A stretch of 64,000 bases of DNA from JAWLCA01 sp041687395 (GTDB lineage: Bacteria > Pseudomonadota > Alphaproteobacteria > Rhodobacterales > Rhodobacteraceae), in assembly GCA_041687395.1 (NCBI GenBank), contig JAWLCA010000022.1:11137-75136 (forward strand), in the 5' to 3' direction. The first letter of the stretch is position 1; each line of letters starts with the position of its first letter. The notes under the pieces were generated by a model. It saw only the letters and a list, made by a program, of their open reading frames with translations, did no database searches and had not been told where the DNA came from. The translations under genes were made by a program, and so were the position numbers. Of the stretch, positions 8,156 to 16,650 are shown piece by piece.

Positions 8156-9672
8156 TTCACCTCCGTTGTCAGCGGCTCATCCGGCAGAAGACCTTGCTCG
8201 TAGGCAAAGAGATTGTGCCGGTCGTACTGCCGCTTGATCGCAACCAACCGATCGAGGTTCTCGCCGAAATACTGCTCGCGGAAATCCGGATTGCCGCGTC
8301 GCGGATAATTCTGGTAGCGGTGGCCGTTCCCCATATTCCCCGCGATACGGCCGAATTCATCGAGCCAGGCGATTGCCTGCGTCCTGTTGTTCTCGAAGGT
8401 CCAGAAAGACCAGGCGAAGAGGTCTAGGCTGGCATCTCGGTGAACGAAAGCCGTGGCATCCGGTCTGACCTCGTTTATCGCGCCGCCATAGAGTTCAAGC
8501 GCGATGAAGGACGTCTTATCCGGCGCTTGTAGAAAGTGGCAAACGATGTCGCGCCAGCGCTCTGGTCCGTGATGGGTCGTTACGATGCGGCTGTCGACCA
8601 GAGGTCGCGTGTTCATCGACACGGAAGGCATGTCGATCCCTGGGGGGTGGGCCGTCTGAAGGAGGATTTCGTTGAGTTCCAGGTAGCGACCGCGCCGCCA
8701 GATCTCGACCTGACGCTCGGCGTCGGTGACATGGGCGAGAAGGGTGCCGAGCGCGGCCTTTGCCTCTGCCTCGGTGCCGTCGTAAAGGCCGCGGATCATC
8801 AGACCCGGGACCTGGCCGGTCGGTTTGTCCGCGGTGGGCAGGTTCATCAGCAGCGCCTGCAGGCCGATCCGAGGCGGGCCATCGTCGCTGTAACCCGCCT
8901 GCAGGTCAGCGAGCACTCGGCAAGCCACATCGATCTCGGTCGAGCATGTAAGGGGAAACCGCAGACCGAAGCCAAACAGGTGATCCAGGTGCGACAGGCG
9001 ATATTCGACTTCGACAAGGACGCCGAACTGGTTGCCCGTACCGCCCCGGACGGCCCAGTAAAGATCCTCGTGATGGCCCGGCCGGGCCCGCACGACCCGC
9101 CCATCAGCCAGAACGAGCGTGACGGCGTCGACCAGGTCGCAATTCATGCCGAAAAGCCGTGAGGTGAACCCGTAGCCTCCACCCTGCATATAGCCCGCGA
9201 CGCAGACCGTTTCGCATCCGCCGCCGGGCAAATGCAGACTTGCGGCATCCAGCATCAGGTTGAGCTTGCGAAAGTTGGTGCCTGCCCCCACGCGGACACG
9301 GCGGGCCTGTCGGTCAATCAACACATGCGCGATCCCGCTGGTGTCGATCACCATCTGGTCGTTGACCGAGTATCCGGCCGTGGAATGCCCGCCCGACCGC
9401 GCCACGACCTTCAGCCGACTGGCGCGCGCGAACCGCAGCGCCGCGACGACATCGCTTTCACAGACGCAACTCGCAATGATCTGCGGAAAGTTCTGGTAGG
9501 TATGCATGAAGCCCATGCGGGTATCGTTGTAACCGGGAGTGCCCGCCAGAGTTACAGTTCCGGCAAACTCCGCAGACAGCCTGCCCAGCGCAGCGTCGGT
9601 ATAGGAGGGAAGACCCGTCTCAACCGCGCCGGCACCCGACCTGACCGGCCAGAAGCGCTTTTGTCTGCGCAA
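8152..9672 (-). CDS. FAD-linked oxidase, berberine-bridge-enzyme (BBE)/PCMH type with probable bicovalent FAD
   Basis: This is a 506-residue FAD_binding_4 protein. ARSGGHSTAG puts the histidine for 8-alpha linkage at residue 96. GGGCETVCVAG followed by GGGYG places a cysteine at 153, where BBE-type enzymes attach FAD through 6-S-cysteinyl. The C-terminus (QNYPRRGNPDFREQYFG, then RHNLFAYEQGLLP) is the BBE domain. The start is TTG at 9672, preceded by a clear GGAGGA about 6 nt upstream. It is the first gene of the five-gene operon and its stop overlaps the next ATG. Such enzymes oxidise alcohols, sugars or alkaloid-like C-N bonds with O2. Here it may act on the product of the quinone-dependent oxidase or on the same substrate. 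Upstream, 9673-9958 holds no gene and presumably two divergent promoters, but I see no convincing boxes. Confidence 0.85.
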   Translation of the reverse strand: MRRQKRFWPVRSGAGAVETGLPSYTDAALGRLSAEFAGTVTLAGTPGYNDTRMGFMHTYQNFPQIIASCVCESDVVAALRFARASRLKVVARSGGHSTAGYSVNDQMVIDTSGIAHVLIDRQARRVRVGAGTNFRKLNLMLDAASLHLPGGGCETVCVAGYMQGGGYGFTSRLFGMNCDLVDAVTLVLADGRVVRARPGHHEDLYWAVRGGTGNQFGVLVEVEYRLSHLDHLFGFGLRFPLTCSTEIDVACRVLADLQAGYSDDGPPRIGLQALLMNLPTADKPTGQVPGLMIRGLYDGTEAEAKAALGTLLAHVTDAERQVEIWRRGRYLELNEILLQTAHPPGIDMPSVSMNTRPLVDSRIVTTHHGPERWRDIVCHFLQAPDKTSFIALELYGGAINEVRPDATAFVHRDASLDLFAWSFWTFENNRTQAIAWLDEFGRIAGNMGNGHRYQNYPRRGNPDFREQYFGENLDRLVAIKRQYDRHNLFAYEQGLLPDEPLTTEVK

Positions 9673-9958
9673 AGGCTCTCCTCCGAATTTACCTTTTCAT
9701 AAGACAGTGGCCCGAGGGTCGGCGTCAAGCCTGCTGATCCGGGCGTGCTTCGGCACGCAAATTGCGTCCCGTTTCGTCTCGATCAGGTATCCCCAGAAGT
9801 CCCTGCGCCGAAAGTTCATCCTCGTTTCTGGAAAGCGCGATGCCTGCCGTTGTACAGGAAAACCTCCGACACGCCCAAGCGCGCAAATCGCAGTCTTCGC
9901 GTTGCCGGCTCTGACGGAGGGCCTACCTTAACAAAGCTGTCGATCATGGATTTCCACC

Positions 9959-11608
9959 ATGCCCAATCCGCTCTCGCGTCTGCGACCCCCTTCCTTCACC
10001 TCTCTCGGCCTTCTGCTTGGCACACTGTTCTTCGCGGCCTCGCTGACGCCGAGCCTTGTGCCGCGGCCGACAGCCGTTCAGGGGGCGCTGTCGGGACTGA
10101 GCCTTGCGGCCGGTTACGGGATCGGTTTGGCGCTGCAATCCCTGTGGCGACTGCTTCAACTGCCCGAGCCGCAGGGGCGGTCGCAAACCGTTTTTGCGGG
10201 TGTGGCCTGGATGATTTGTGCGGCCGCTTTGTCTTTGGCGCTCTGGCAGGCCTCGACCTGGCAGAACCGGCTCAGGGCGCTCATGGATCTCCCGCCTGTC
10301 GAGACGACGAGGCCGTTGACCGTTGCTCTGATCGCGCTGTTGGTGTTCGTGTTGATCTTCCTGCTGGGTCGCCTTGTGGACCTGACGTGGCGCGCGCTGT
10401 CGCGTCGCCTCTCCCGCGGCCTCCCGGGACCACAGGCGGTACTGATTGCCATCGTGCTGACCGCGCTGTTGTTCTGGAACATCGGCAACGGGGTGCTGGT
10501 ACGCAGCGCGATGCAGGTCGCGGATGCGAGCTATCGACAATATGACGCGCTGTTCGAGGAGGCGAGCCCACGGCCGAACGACCCACTCAAGGCGGGCGGA
10601 CCGGGATCGCTACTGGATTGGGAGGGGCTGGGACGCGCCGGACGCGAGATGGTCGCCTCCGGTCCCGACCGTACATTGATCGAAGAGATGACCGGCGCCC
10701 CTGCGTTGGAGCCTCTGCGGGTCTATGTCGGGCTGAACTCCGCCCCTGATCCGCACGCACGCGCGGAACGCGCCCTGGCCGAAATGATCCGTATCGGCGC
10801 CTTCGCTCGCGGGACCGTCGTGATCACCACGCCAACCGGCACAGGCTGGATAGATCCCGAAAGCCAGACGGCGCTGGAGTACGTGTTGCGCGGTGACGTG
10901 GCGACGGTGTCGGTACAGTATTCCTATCTCGCCAGCTGGATCGCGCTGCTGGCCGATCCCGAATACGGCGTCGAGACCGCGCGCGCAGTCTTCGCCGCCG
11001 TCTACGGTCACTGGCGGGACCTGCCCCGCGATACCCGCCCCCGGCTTTACCTGCATGGGCTCAGCCTCGGCGCGCTCAACACCGATCTCAGCCATGATCT
11101 GGTTCAGGTGATCTCGGACCCCTATGACGGCGCACTTTTGTCCGGTCCGCCCTTCAACAGCCCGGGCTGGCGTGCGGCCACGCGGGCGCGCAACGCCGGC
11201 ACCCCGGCCTGGCTGCCCACGTTCCGCGACGGCTCGGTCATCCGCTTCACATCGCAGGAGAACCGGCTGGATGACGCCTGGGCCCCTTGGGGCAGTTTCC
11301 GCATCATCTACCTGCAATACGCCAGCGATGCAGTGGTGTTCTTCGATCCCGGCGCGCTGTGGCGGCGGCCGGCCTGGCTGGACGGGCCGCGTGGACCGGA
11401 TGTATCGCCTGATTTCATCTGGATCCCGGTGGTGACCTTTCTGCAACTTGGCGTGGACATCATGATGGCAGTGCAGCCGCCGCTGGGACACGGGCATCTT
11501 TATGCCTTTCCGCACTACGTTGATGCCTGGGCGGCGCTGACCGATGCACCCGGATGGACAGCCGAAACGCTTGAGGATCTTAAGGCGCGCGTCGCAGCGA
11601 CACGCTAG
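9959..11608 (+). CDS. Membrane-anchored alpha/beta-hydrolase (Abhydrolase_9 family)
   Basis: This 549-residue protein has a hydrophobic N-terminal third of about four or five membrane segments (LGLLLGTLFFAAS, SLAAGYGIGLAL, AWMICAAALSLALW, LIALLVFVLIFLLG, AVLIAIVLTALLFW). A catalytic domain follows, with the nucleophile elbow LHGLSLGA (GxSxG) around residue 370. The N-terminal membrane domain plus hydrolase layout matches the Abhydrolase_9_N/Abhydrolase_9 pair found in actinobacteria and alphaproteobacteria, whose substrates are largely unknown (probably lipids or esters). The ATG at 9959 lies 14 bp after another ATG and the Shine-Dalgarno sequence is weak, so the start is uncertain by a few codons. 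It stands alone on the plus strand, divergent from the LodA-like operon. Confidence 0.8.
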   Translation: MPNPLSRLRPPSFTSLGLLLGTLFFAASLTPSLVPRPTAVQGALSGLSLAAGYGIGLALQSLWRLLQLPEPQGRSQTVFAGVAWMICAAALSLALWQASTWQNRLRALMDLPPVETTRPLTVALIALLVFVLIFLLGRLVDLTWRALSRRLSRGLPGPQAVLIAIVLTALLFWNIGNGVLVRSAMQVADASYRQYDALFEEASPRPNDPLKAGGPGSLLDWEGLGRAGREMVASGPDRTLIEEMTGAPALEPLRVYVGLNSAPDPHARAERALAEMIRIGAFARGTVVITTPTGTGWIDPESQTALEYVLRGDVATVSVQYSYLASWIALLADPEYGVETARAVFAAVYGHWRDLPRDTRPRLYLHGLSLGALNTDLSHDLVQVISDPYDGALLSGPPFNSPGWRAATRARNAGTPAWLPTFRDGSVIRFTSQENRLDDAWAPWGSFRIIYLQYASDAVVFFDPGALWRRPAWLDGPRGPDVSPDFIWIPVVTFLQLGVDIMMAVQPPLGHGHLYAFPHYVDAWAALTDAPGWTAETLEDLKARVAATR

Positions 11609-11806
11609 CGCGGCCGGCACGGAAACGGTTATGCGAAACCGCTGTAAAACTCCCGCGAAGTTGCCGCCGTCAGATGCAACAGAATCTCTGGACTTTCGAA
11701 TCCGGCCGACTAAAGTCTCTTCGTAGAGAAGCGATATTCTGGTCCGGAACTGCAATTTCCGCCGAAACCGGATAGCCCGGAAATGGCGCATGACGGGGGA
11801 TTATTC

Positions 11807-13264
11807 ATGTGTTTTGCCTGTGACGCTGAAGCGGCGATTGCCGCCGGGATCGACCCCTGCCTTTGCGGCGCCCCTCAGACAATCGCAGCCTATCGTCGCG
11901 TGGAAGCCGATCTGCGGCGGCGGGAATTCCTTGGCGGAACAGCGGCGGTGCTGGGGATGTTCGCGGGCTTCGGCCTTGCCCCGCGCGAGGTCCGGGCACA
12001 GACCCCGGGCCGGCCGATCCTGCTGACCAATCTGCGGCTTTTCGACGGCGAAACGCTTGCGATGCGGGAAGGGGTCGAGATCCTGATCGAAGGCGGGCGG
12101 ATCAGCGCACTGCCGCCCCTCGGCCAGGGCCCGCAGGATGCCGAGCGGATCGACTGCGGCGGGCGCACGGTGATGCCCGGACTGATCGATGCGCACTGGC
12201 ACACCACTCTGGTGGGGGTCAGCCAGATCGCAGCGATGACCCAGGATGTCGCCTTCCTGCATCTGGTCGCCGGGCGCGAGGCCGGGGCGACGCTGATGCG
12301 TGGCTTCACCACGGTGCGCGACGTGGGCGGGCCAGCCTTCGGACTGAAAATGGCGATCGATCGTGGCGTCGTCACGGGCCCGCGCATCTTCCCCTCGGGG
12401 GCGATGATCTCGCAGACCGGTGGGCACGGCGATTTCCGCCTGCTCAACGAACTGCCGCGCTTTCCGGAAACGCCGCCGAACAACATCGAGCGCCAGGGCG
12501 TGGCGCTGGTCGCCGACGGCGCCGACGCGGTGCTGCGCGCCGCGCGCGAACAGCTGATGAAGGGCGCCAGCCAGATCAAGATCATGGCCGGCGGCGGGGT
12601 CACGTCGCTCTACGATCCGCTCGATGCCACCCAATACACCGAGCGCGAGCTGCGCGCGGCGGTCGAGGCCGCCGAGGATTGGGGCACCTATGTCTGCGCC
12701 CATGTCTATACGCCGGGCGGAATCCGCCGGGCCGTGGCGGCTGGCATCAAGTCGATCGAGCACGGTCAGCTGGCCGACGAGGAGACGGTGCAGATCATGG
12801 CGGGCGAGGGGGTCTGGTGGTCGATCCAGCCTTTCTTGGGCGACGAGGATGCCGCGCCCAAACCCGATCCCATCCAGCGGGCCAAGCAGTTGCAGGTATC
12901 CGAGGGGACGGTGCGCGCTTTCGAGATGGCGAAGCAGTACAGCGTGCCGCTGGCCTTCGGAACGGATATCCTCTTCAACCCCGAGGGAACCAGCAGTCAT
13001 GGCCGCCAGCTGGCGAAGTTCGCGCGCTTCATGTCGCCGCTGGAAGCTCTGCACAAGGCGACCGGCGCCGCGGGCGAGTTGCTGGCGATGTCAGGCGCGC
13101 GCGCGCCCTACGAGGGCCGCCTGGGCGTGATCGCCGAGGGCGCGCTCGCCGATCTTCTGGTCGCCGATGCCGACCCCGAGGCGGGGCTCGACTGGCTGGA
13201 CGACCCGGACAACAACCTCCGCCTGATCATGAAGGGCGGGCGGGTTTACAAGGACACGCTTTGA
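11807..13264 (+). CDS. Exported metal-dependent amidohydrolase (imidazolonepropionase/Xaa-Pro dipeptidase-like)
   Basis: I prefer the ATG at 11807 (MCFACDAEA), preceded by GGGGGA, over the upstream ATG at 11783. A Tat-like segment (RRREFLGGTAAVLGMFAGFGLA) precedes the mature enzyme, but it comes after a ~35-residue Cys-containing leader (CFAC...CLCG), which is unusual. Catalytic residues of a binuclear amidohydrolase are present: DAHWHTT (HxH), the lysine in IKIMAGGG (probable carbamylation), the histidines in CAHVYT and IEHGQ, and the aspartate in FGTDILF. The family hydrolyses cyclic amides or dipeptides; the exact substrate is unknown. The outer-membrane protein gene follows 13 bp after the stop, so the two are probably co-transcribed. 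Confidence 0.85.
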   Translation: MCFACDAEAAIAAGIDPCLCGAPQTIAAYRRVEADLRRREFLGGTAAVLGMFAGFGLAPREVRAQTPGRPILLTNLRLFDGETLAMREGVEILIEGGRISALPPLGQGPQDAERIDCGGRTVMPGLIDAHWHTTLVGVSQIAAMTQDVAFLHLVAGREAGATLMRGFTTVRDVGGPAFGLKMAIDRGVVTGPRIFPSGAMISQTGGHGDFRLLNELPRFPETPPNNIERQGVALVADGADAVLRAAREQLMKGASQIKIMAGGGVTSLYDPLDATQYTERELRAAVEAAEDWGTYVCAHVYTPGGIRRAVAAGIKSIEHGQLADEETVQIMAGEGVWWSIQPFLGDEDAAPKPDPIQRAKQLQVSEGTVRAFEMAKQYSVPLAFGTDILFNPEGTSSHGRQLAKFARFMSPLEALHKATGAAGELLAMSGARAPYEGRLGVIAEGALADLLVADADPEAGLDWLDDPDNNLRLIMKGGRVYKDTL

Positions 13265-13277
13265 ACGAGGGATCCCC

Positions 13278-14045
13278 ATGAAGCGTCTTGCCGACAAGAT
13301 CAGGACCCTTGCCCTGCCACTGGTCGCAGCCCTTGCGCTTGGCGGGGGCGCCAGCCAGGCGACTGCGGCCGATCACGAAGGCCAGGGCTGGAGCTACCAG
13401 ATCACGCCCTATGTCTGGGCCGCTGGGCTGGGCGGCGACATTACGCCCTTCACCGGCGCGCCGACGGTCTCCATCAGCAAATCCTTCTCGGAAATCCTGA
13501 AGGACCTGGACGCAGCCTTCTTCATCTCGGGTTTTGCCCGGCGCGACCGATTCGTCCTGCTGGGCGACCTGAGCTATTCGTCGTCGTCCAAGGCCGGAAT
13601 CGCCCCCGGAGGCATCCCGGCCGAAGGGAAACTGAGCCAGACCTCGCTGACGCTCGCCGGGGGCTACCGGGTGGTCAGCGAGCCGACCGTGTCGGTGGAT
13701 CTCCTGGGGGGTGCTCGCCTGTGGCGGCTCAAGGCATCGGTCGCCACTCCGGCTCCGGTGCCGCAAGGCTCGTTCAGCAAGACCTTCGTCGATCCCATCG
13801 TCGCGGTGCGGGCGAATTTCGCCCTCGCCCCGCGCTGGTCGGCCATCGCCTATGCCGATGTCGGCGGCTTCGGCGTGGGCTCGCGCAGCACCGGCCAGTT
13901 CGTCGGCACGGTCAACTACCAGATGCGAGACGACTTCTATCTATCCGGCGGTTACCGCGTGCTGAACGTGGACTACCGCAGCGGCGGCACCCGCGTTGAC
14001 GTCACGATGAGCGGCCCCCTGTTCGGCGCGACCTGGCGGTTCTGA
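13278..14045 (+). CDS. Outer-membrane beta-barrel protein
   Basis: This 255-residue protein has a clear Sec signal peptide (LALPLVAALALGGGASQATAA). The mature sequence alternates aromatic and polar residues in beta-strand pattern and ends in TWRF, the terminal Phe recognised by the BAM machinery. Strand-like segments such as YQITPYVWAAGLGG, FVLLGDLSYSS and LTLAGGYRVV fit an 8- to 10-stranded OmpA/OmpW-like barrel. It follows the amidohydrolase by 13 bp with GAGGGATCCCC as ribosome-binding region. It may admit or sense the amidohydrolase substrate; no specific function is assignable. Confidence 0.8.
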   Translation: MKRLADKIRTLALPLVAALALGGGASQATAADHEGQGWSYQITPYVWAAGLGGDITPFTGAPTVSISKSFSEILKDLDAAFFISGFARRDRFVLLGDLSYSSSSKAGIAPGGIPAEGKLSQTSLTLAGGYRVVSEPTVSVDLLGGARLWRLKASVATPAPVPQGSFSKTFVDPIVAVRANFALAPRWSAIAYADVGGFGVGSRSTGQFVGTVNYQMRDDFYLSGGYRVLNVDYRSGGTRVDVTMSGPLFGATWRF

Positions 14046-14058
14046 CCCGCCCGACGGC

Positions 14059-14097
14059 GCGGCCGGGGCCCGCCTTGGCCGCAGCGATCCCTTTTTT
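14059..14097 (+). terminator. Candidate rho-independent terminator after the outer-membrane protein gene
   Basis: An inverted repeat GCGGCC (14059-14064) / GGCCGC (14077-14082) is followed about 9 nt later by a run of seven T. It sits 14 bp past the stop of the outer-membrane protein gene. The gap between stem and T-run is longer than ideal, so this is only a moderate call. Confidence 0.4.
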
Positions 14098-14110
14098 ACA
14101 TGAGATTCCA

Positions 14111-14257
14111 ATGCGCCCCATTTCCCGCTTGCTCGGTGCCAGTGTCTGCGCCTCCGGCATCAGAGTCGGCACCGCCGCGCAGACCTGCACCCGCGCCGTC
14201 TATCACGGCCTTGATGACCGCTCCCTGACCGGACGCACTTTTGATTTCGAGGATCCG
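14111..14257 (+). pseudogene. 5' fragment of a choloylglycine hydrolase/penicillin acylase-like (Ntn hydrolase) gene
   Basis: From the ATG at 14111 the sequence encodes a signal peptide ending in GTAAQ, then CTRAVYHGLDDRSLTGRTF. This matches the start of mature linear-amide C-N hydrolases, where the Cys after signal cleavage is the N-terminal nucleophile. Homology stops after about 48 residues (…FDFEDP), exactly where the IS5-family transposase remnant begins on the other strand. The family is normally 300-350 residues, so this is a truncated, non-functional relic. The remainder of the gene is not present in the window. Confidence 0.7.
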
Positions 14258-14550
14258 ATCATCATCCGAGCAAAGATACCCTGGTCGCCCACCGTTACCA
14301 CCGGTTGTAGAGAGTCCTTGGTGGGCTAGGTTCCTGAGGCGCATCACACCACCGCAAGCCATTGCGGTTGCCGAAGATCATGCCGCTCAAAATACGCCGG
14401 TCATCGACGCGGAGCTTGCCATGGCTCTGCGGAAAGAAAAGCTGAAGGTTGGCCGTCTGCGCATCCATCAGCCAGAAAAGGTTGCTCATCGGTCAGTCTC
14501 CTTGCGGAGCCTGAAACATGCCGAACGCATAAGATCAATGTATCCTGACC
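14258..14550 (-). mobile_element. IS5-family insertion sequence remnant (transposase N-terminus only)
   Basis: The minus strand encodes MSNLFWLMDAQ at 14489, then RVDDRRILSGMIF, NRNGLRWCDAP and TLYNRW, the N-terminus of IS5-type transposases. After TLYNRW there is a TAA where the family has a Lys codon. A one-base loss then shifts the frame, after which GDQGIFARMM (also transposase-like) continues to about 14258. The rest of the transposase with its DDE residues is missing. The outer end lies near 14550, where TCAGGATACATTGA-like sequence (read on the minus strand) could be the left terminal repeat, abutting the TAG stop of the neighbouring gene. The element evidently truncated the hydrolase gene and then suffered an adjacent deletion. 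Confidence 0.75.
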
Positions 14551-14940
14551 CTAGAGAAGGGCGCGTTCCTCCAGAACCTTGCGCGCCGTGCGCAGGCAGT
14601 CATGCGCTTGTGGCACGCCGCAATAGATCGCCACGACGTGGCAGATCGCCCGGATCTCCTCGACCGAGACGCCGTTGTTCAGAGCGCCCCGGCAATGCAG
14701 TTCCCATTCGTACATCTTGCCCAAAGCTCCCAACATGGCGAGGTTCATCATGCTGCGCGTCTTCGCGTCGATGGTATCATCGCCCCAACCAAAGCCCCAG
14801 CACCACGCCGTCATTGCCTCCTGAAAGGGTCGGGTGAACGCGTCCGCGTCAGCAAGACTGCGTTCGACGTAGTCGGCGCCAAGGGTCGCCTTGCGCCGTT
14901 CCAGCCCCTTGTTGAAAAGATCCTCGTCGAAGGTTCCCAT
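14551..14940 (-). CDS. Carboxymuconolactone decarboxylase family protein (PcaC-like)
   Basis: This 129-residue single-domain protein begins with FNKGLERRKATLGADYVERSL, has the family core TRSMMNLAMLGALGKMYEWELHCRGALNNGVSVEEI, and ends with CHVVAIYCGVPQAHD. Length and layout fit 4-carboxymuconolactone decarboxylase-like proteins (protocatechuate branch) rather than the redox-active AhpD type, because no CxxC motif is present. No other protocatechuate genes are nearby, so the precise reaction is uncertain. The start has a good ribosome-binding site (GAGGAAGAGA). The TAG stop coincides with the edge of the IS remnant, so the IS may have supplied the last bases. Confidence 0.82.
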   Translation of the reverse strand: MGTFDEDLFNKGLERRKATLGADYVERSLADADAFTRPFQEAMTAWCWGFGWGDDTIDAKTRSMMNLAMLGALGKMYEWELHCRGALNNGVSVEEIRAICHVVAIYCGVPQAHDCLRTARKVLEERALL

Positions 14941-15105
14941 TCTCTTCCTCTCTTCTTCAGGCCCCGTGGCGGGGACCTTGCTTGCATCGCGAGATTGCTG
15001 AACTGCTAGCCTCTGCCGTATCGCTTGCGTTGCATCTCAAGGGCACCATCGCGCGCACTGCTTCGTCAAGCGGTACAGGGTTGAAGTCCATGCGCCGGCT
15101 GTCCC

Positions 15106-16623
15106 TCAGCCTTCGGTAAGGCGCGAGGCTTGTGCCTGCCGATGGTCGCGCACCGCCAGCCAGACCGACAGCGCAAGGAATCCGGCGGTCAGGACGTAGA
15201 GGGTGACGGAGATCGGGCTGGCAATCAGGATGCTCCAGTCGCCATCAGAGATCGACATCGCTCGGCGCAGGTTGCGTTCCATGTCGCCACCCAGCAGGAG
15301 CCCCAGAACCATCGGCACAAGACTGACATCGAGCTTGCGCAACAGGTAGCCCAGGACGCCGAAGGCGATCATCAGCTCCAGATCGAACACCGAGTTCGAG
15401 ATGCCGTAGACCCCTACAAAGGTGACCGCCGCGACGATCGGCATCAGCGCCCAAGTCGGCGTCACCATCAGCTTAGTGAAGATGCCGATCATCGGCAGGT
15501 TCAGCACCAAGAGCGCGACATTGGCCATGTAAAGCGACGCTACGAGACCCCATACGAGATCGGGCTGGCGCGCGAACAGAAGCGGGCCGGGCTGCACGTT
15601 GAGCGAGATCAGCATCGCCAGCAGCACGGCCGTGGTGCCCGACCCGGGCACGCCCAGCGACAGCATCGGGATCAGCGCGCCGCCTGAAGCCGCGTTGTTG
15701 CCTGCCTCGGGCGCCGCAACACCGCGCGGATCGCCCTTGCCGAAGGTGTTCTTCTTGTTGGAGGTCTGCTTTTCAACCACGTAGGCCATGAACGAGCCGA
15801 GAGAGGCCCCCGCGCCAGGCAAAACGCCGGCGACAAACCCCACGCCCGACCCGCGCAGCATCGCCCAGCGTGTGCGCCAGATCGCACCCCATTGCGGCAA
15901 CCAACTGGTTACGCGAATGGCCTTGGTGCGGTCCTTGGCCTCCCGCTCCAGCAGCATCAGGATTTCGGAGATCGCGAACAGGCCGACAAGCGCCACGATC
16001 GGCTCGATTCCATCGAACAGGTGGTAGTTGTCGCCCGTGTAGCGCGGGACACCCGAGATCGGGTCAATCCCCACGGTGGCCAGCATCAAGCCCAGCGTTG
16101 CCGACAACAACGTCTTGCGTGGATCAACGCCGGCGATGCCGCCGATGGTGGCAAAGGCGAGGATGTAGAGGGCGAAGTAATCCGCCGGGCCGAAGTGGAT
16201 CGCGGCACGCGCCAGAATCGGTGCAAACAGCGACAGGCCGATCACCGCCAGCGTTGCCCCCACGAAGGAAGCAACCCCCGAGATCGCCAGCGCATTCGCG
16301 GCCTGCCCCTGCACTGCCATCGGATAGCCGTCGATGGTGGTCATGATCGCCGGCTCGTCACCTGGAATGTTCAGCAGGATCGAACTGATGCGGCCGCCGT
16401 ACATGGTGCCGAAATACACCGCAGACAGCAGGATCAGGGACGAGGTGGGATCGAGGCCGAAGGCAAATGTCAGCGGGATCAGCACGGCAACGCCGTTGAC
16501 CGGCCCCAGCCCCGGAAGCGCACCCACTAGCGTTCCCACGAAACAGCCCATCAGCAGAAGCGTTATGTTGAGCGGCGTCAGCGCGACCGCAAATCCGCTG
16601 CCCAGAAAAGACAGGATTTCCAT
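15106..16623 (-). CDS. tctA: Tripartite tricarboxylate transporter, large membrane subunit TctA
   Basis: This 505-residue, highly hydrophobic protein is of TctA type. Family signatures include GCFVGTLVGALPGLGPVNGVAVLIPLT near the N-terminus and GVLPGAGASLGSFMAYVVEK followed by GVAAPEAGNNAASGGALIPML in the middle, with about 10-12 membrane segments. With TctB and TctC it forms a cation-coupled organic-acid importer. The tctC-tctB-tctA gene order and close spacing (28 bp to tctB) indicate one operon. It is transcribed divergently from an HMG-CoA-lyase/CoA-transferase pair that probably processes the imported acid. Confidence 0.95.
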   Translation of the reverse strand: MEILSFLGSGFAVALTPLNITLLLMGCFVGTLVGALPGLGPVNGVAVLIPLTFAFGLDPTSSLILLSAVYFGTMYGGRISSILLNIPGDEPAIMTTIDGYPMAVQGQAANALAISGVASFVGATLAVIGLSLFAPILARAAIHFGPADYFALYILAFATIGGIAGVDPRKTLLSATLGLMLATVGIDPISGVPRYTGDNYHLFDGIEPIVALVGLFAISEILMLLEREAKDRTKAIRVTSWLPQWGAIWRTRWAMLRGSGVGFVAGVLPGAGASLGSFMAYVVEKQTSNKKNTFGKGDPRGVAAPEAGNNAASGGALIPMLSLGVPGSGTTAVLLAMLISLNVQPGPLLFARQPDLVWGLVASLYMANVALLVLNLPMIGIFTKLMVTPTWALMPIVAAVTFVGVYGISNSVFDLELMIAFGVLGYLLRKLDVSLVPMVLGLLLGGDMERNLRRAMSISDGDWSILIASPISVTLYVLTAGFLALSVWLAVRDHRQAQASRLTEG

Positions 16624-16650
16624 GAAACAACCCCCAGCGCCCGTTTGACC

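Noticed and set aside
9673..9958. Possible regulator or small gene between the FAD oxidase and the alpha/beta-hydrolase
   Set aside because: The short frames lack start signals and homology; treated as divergent promoter space.
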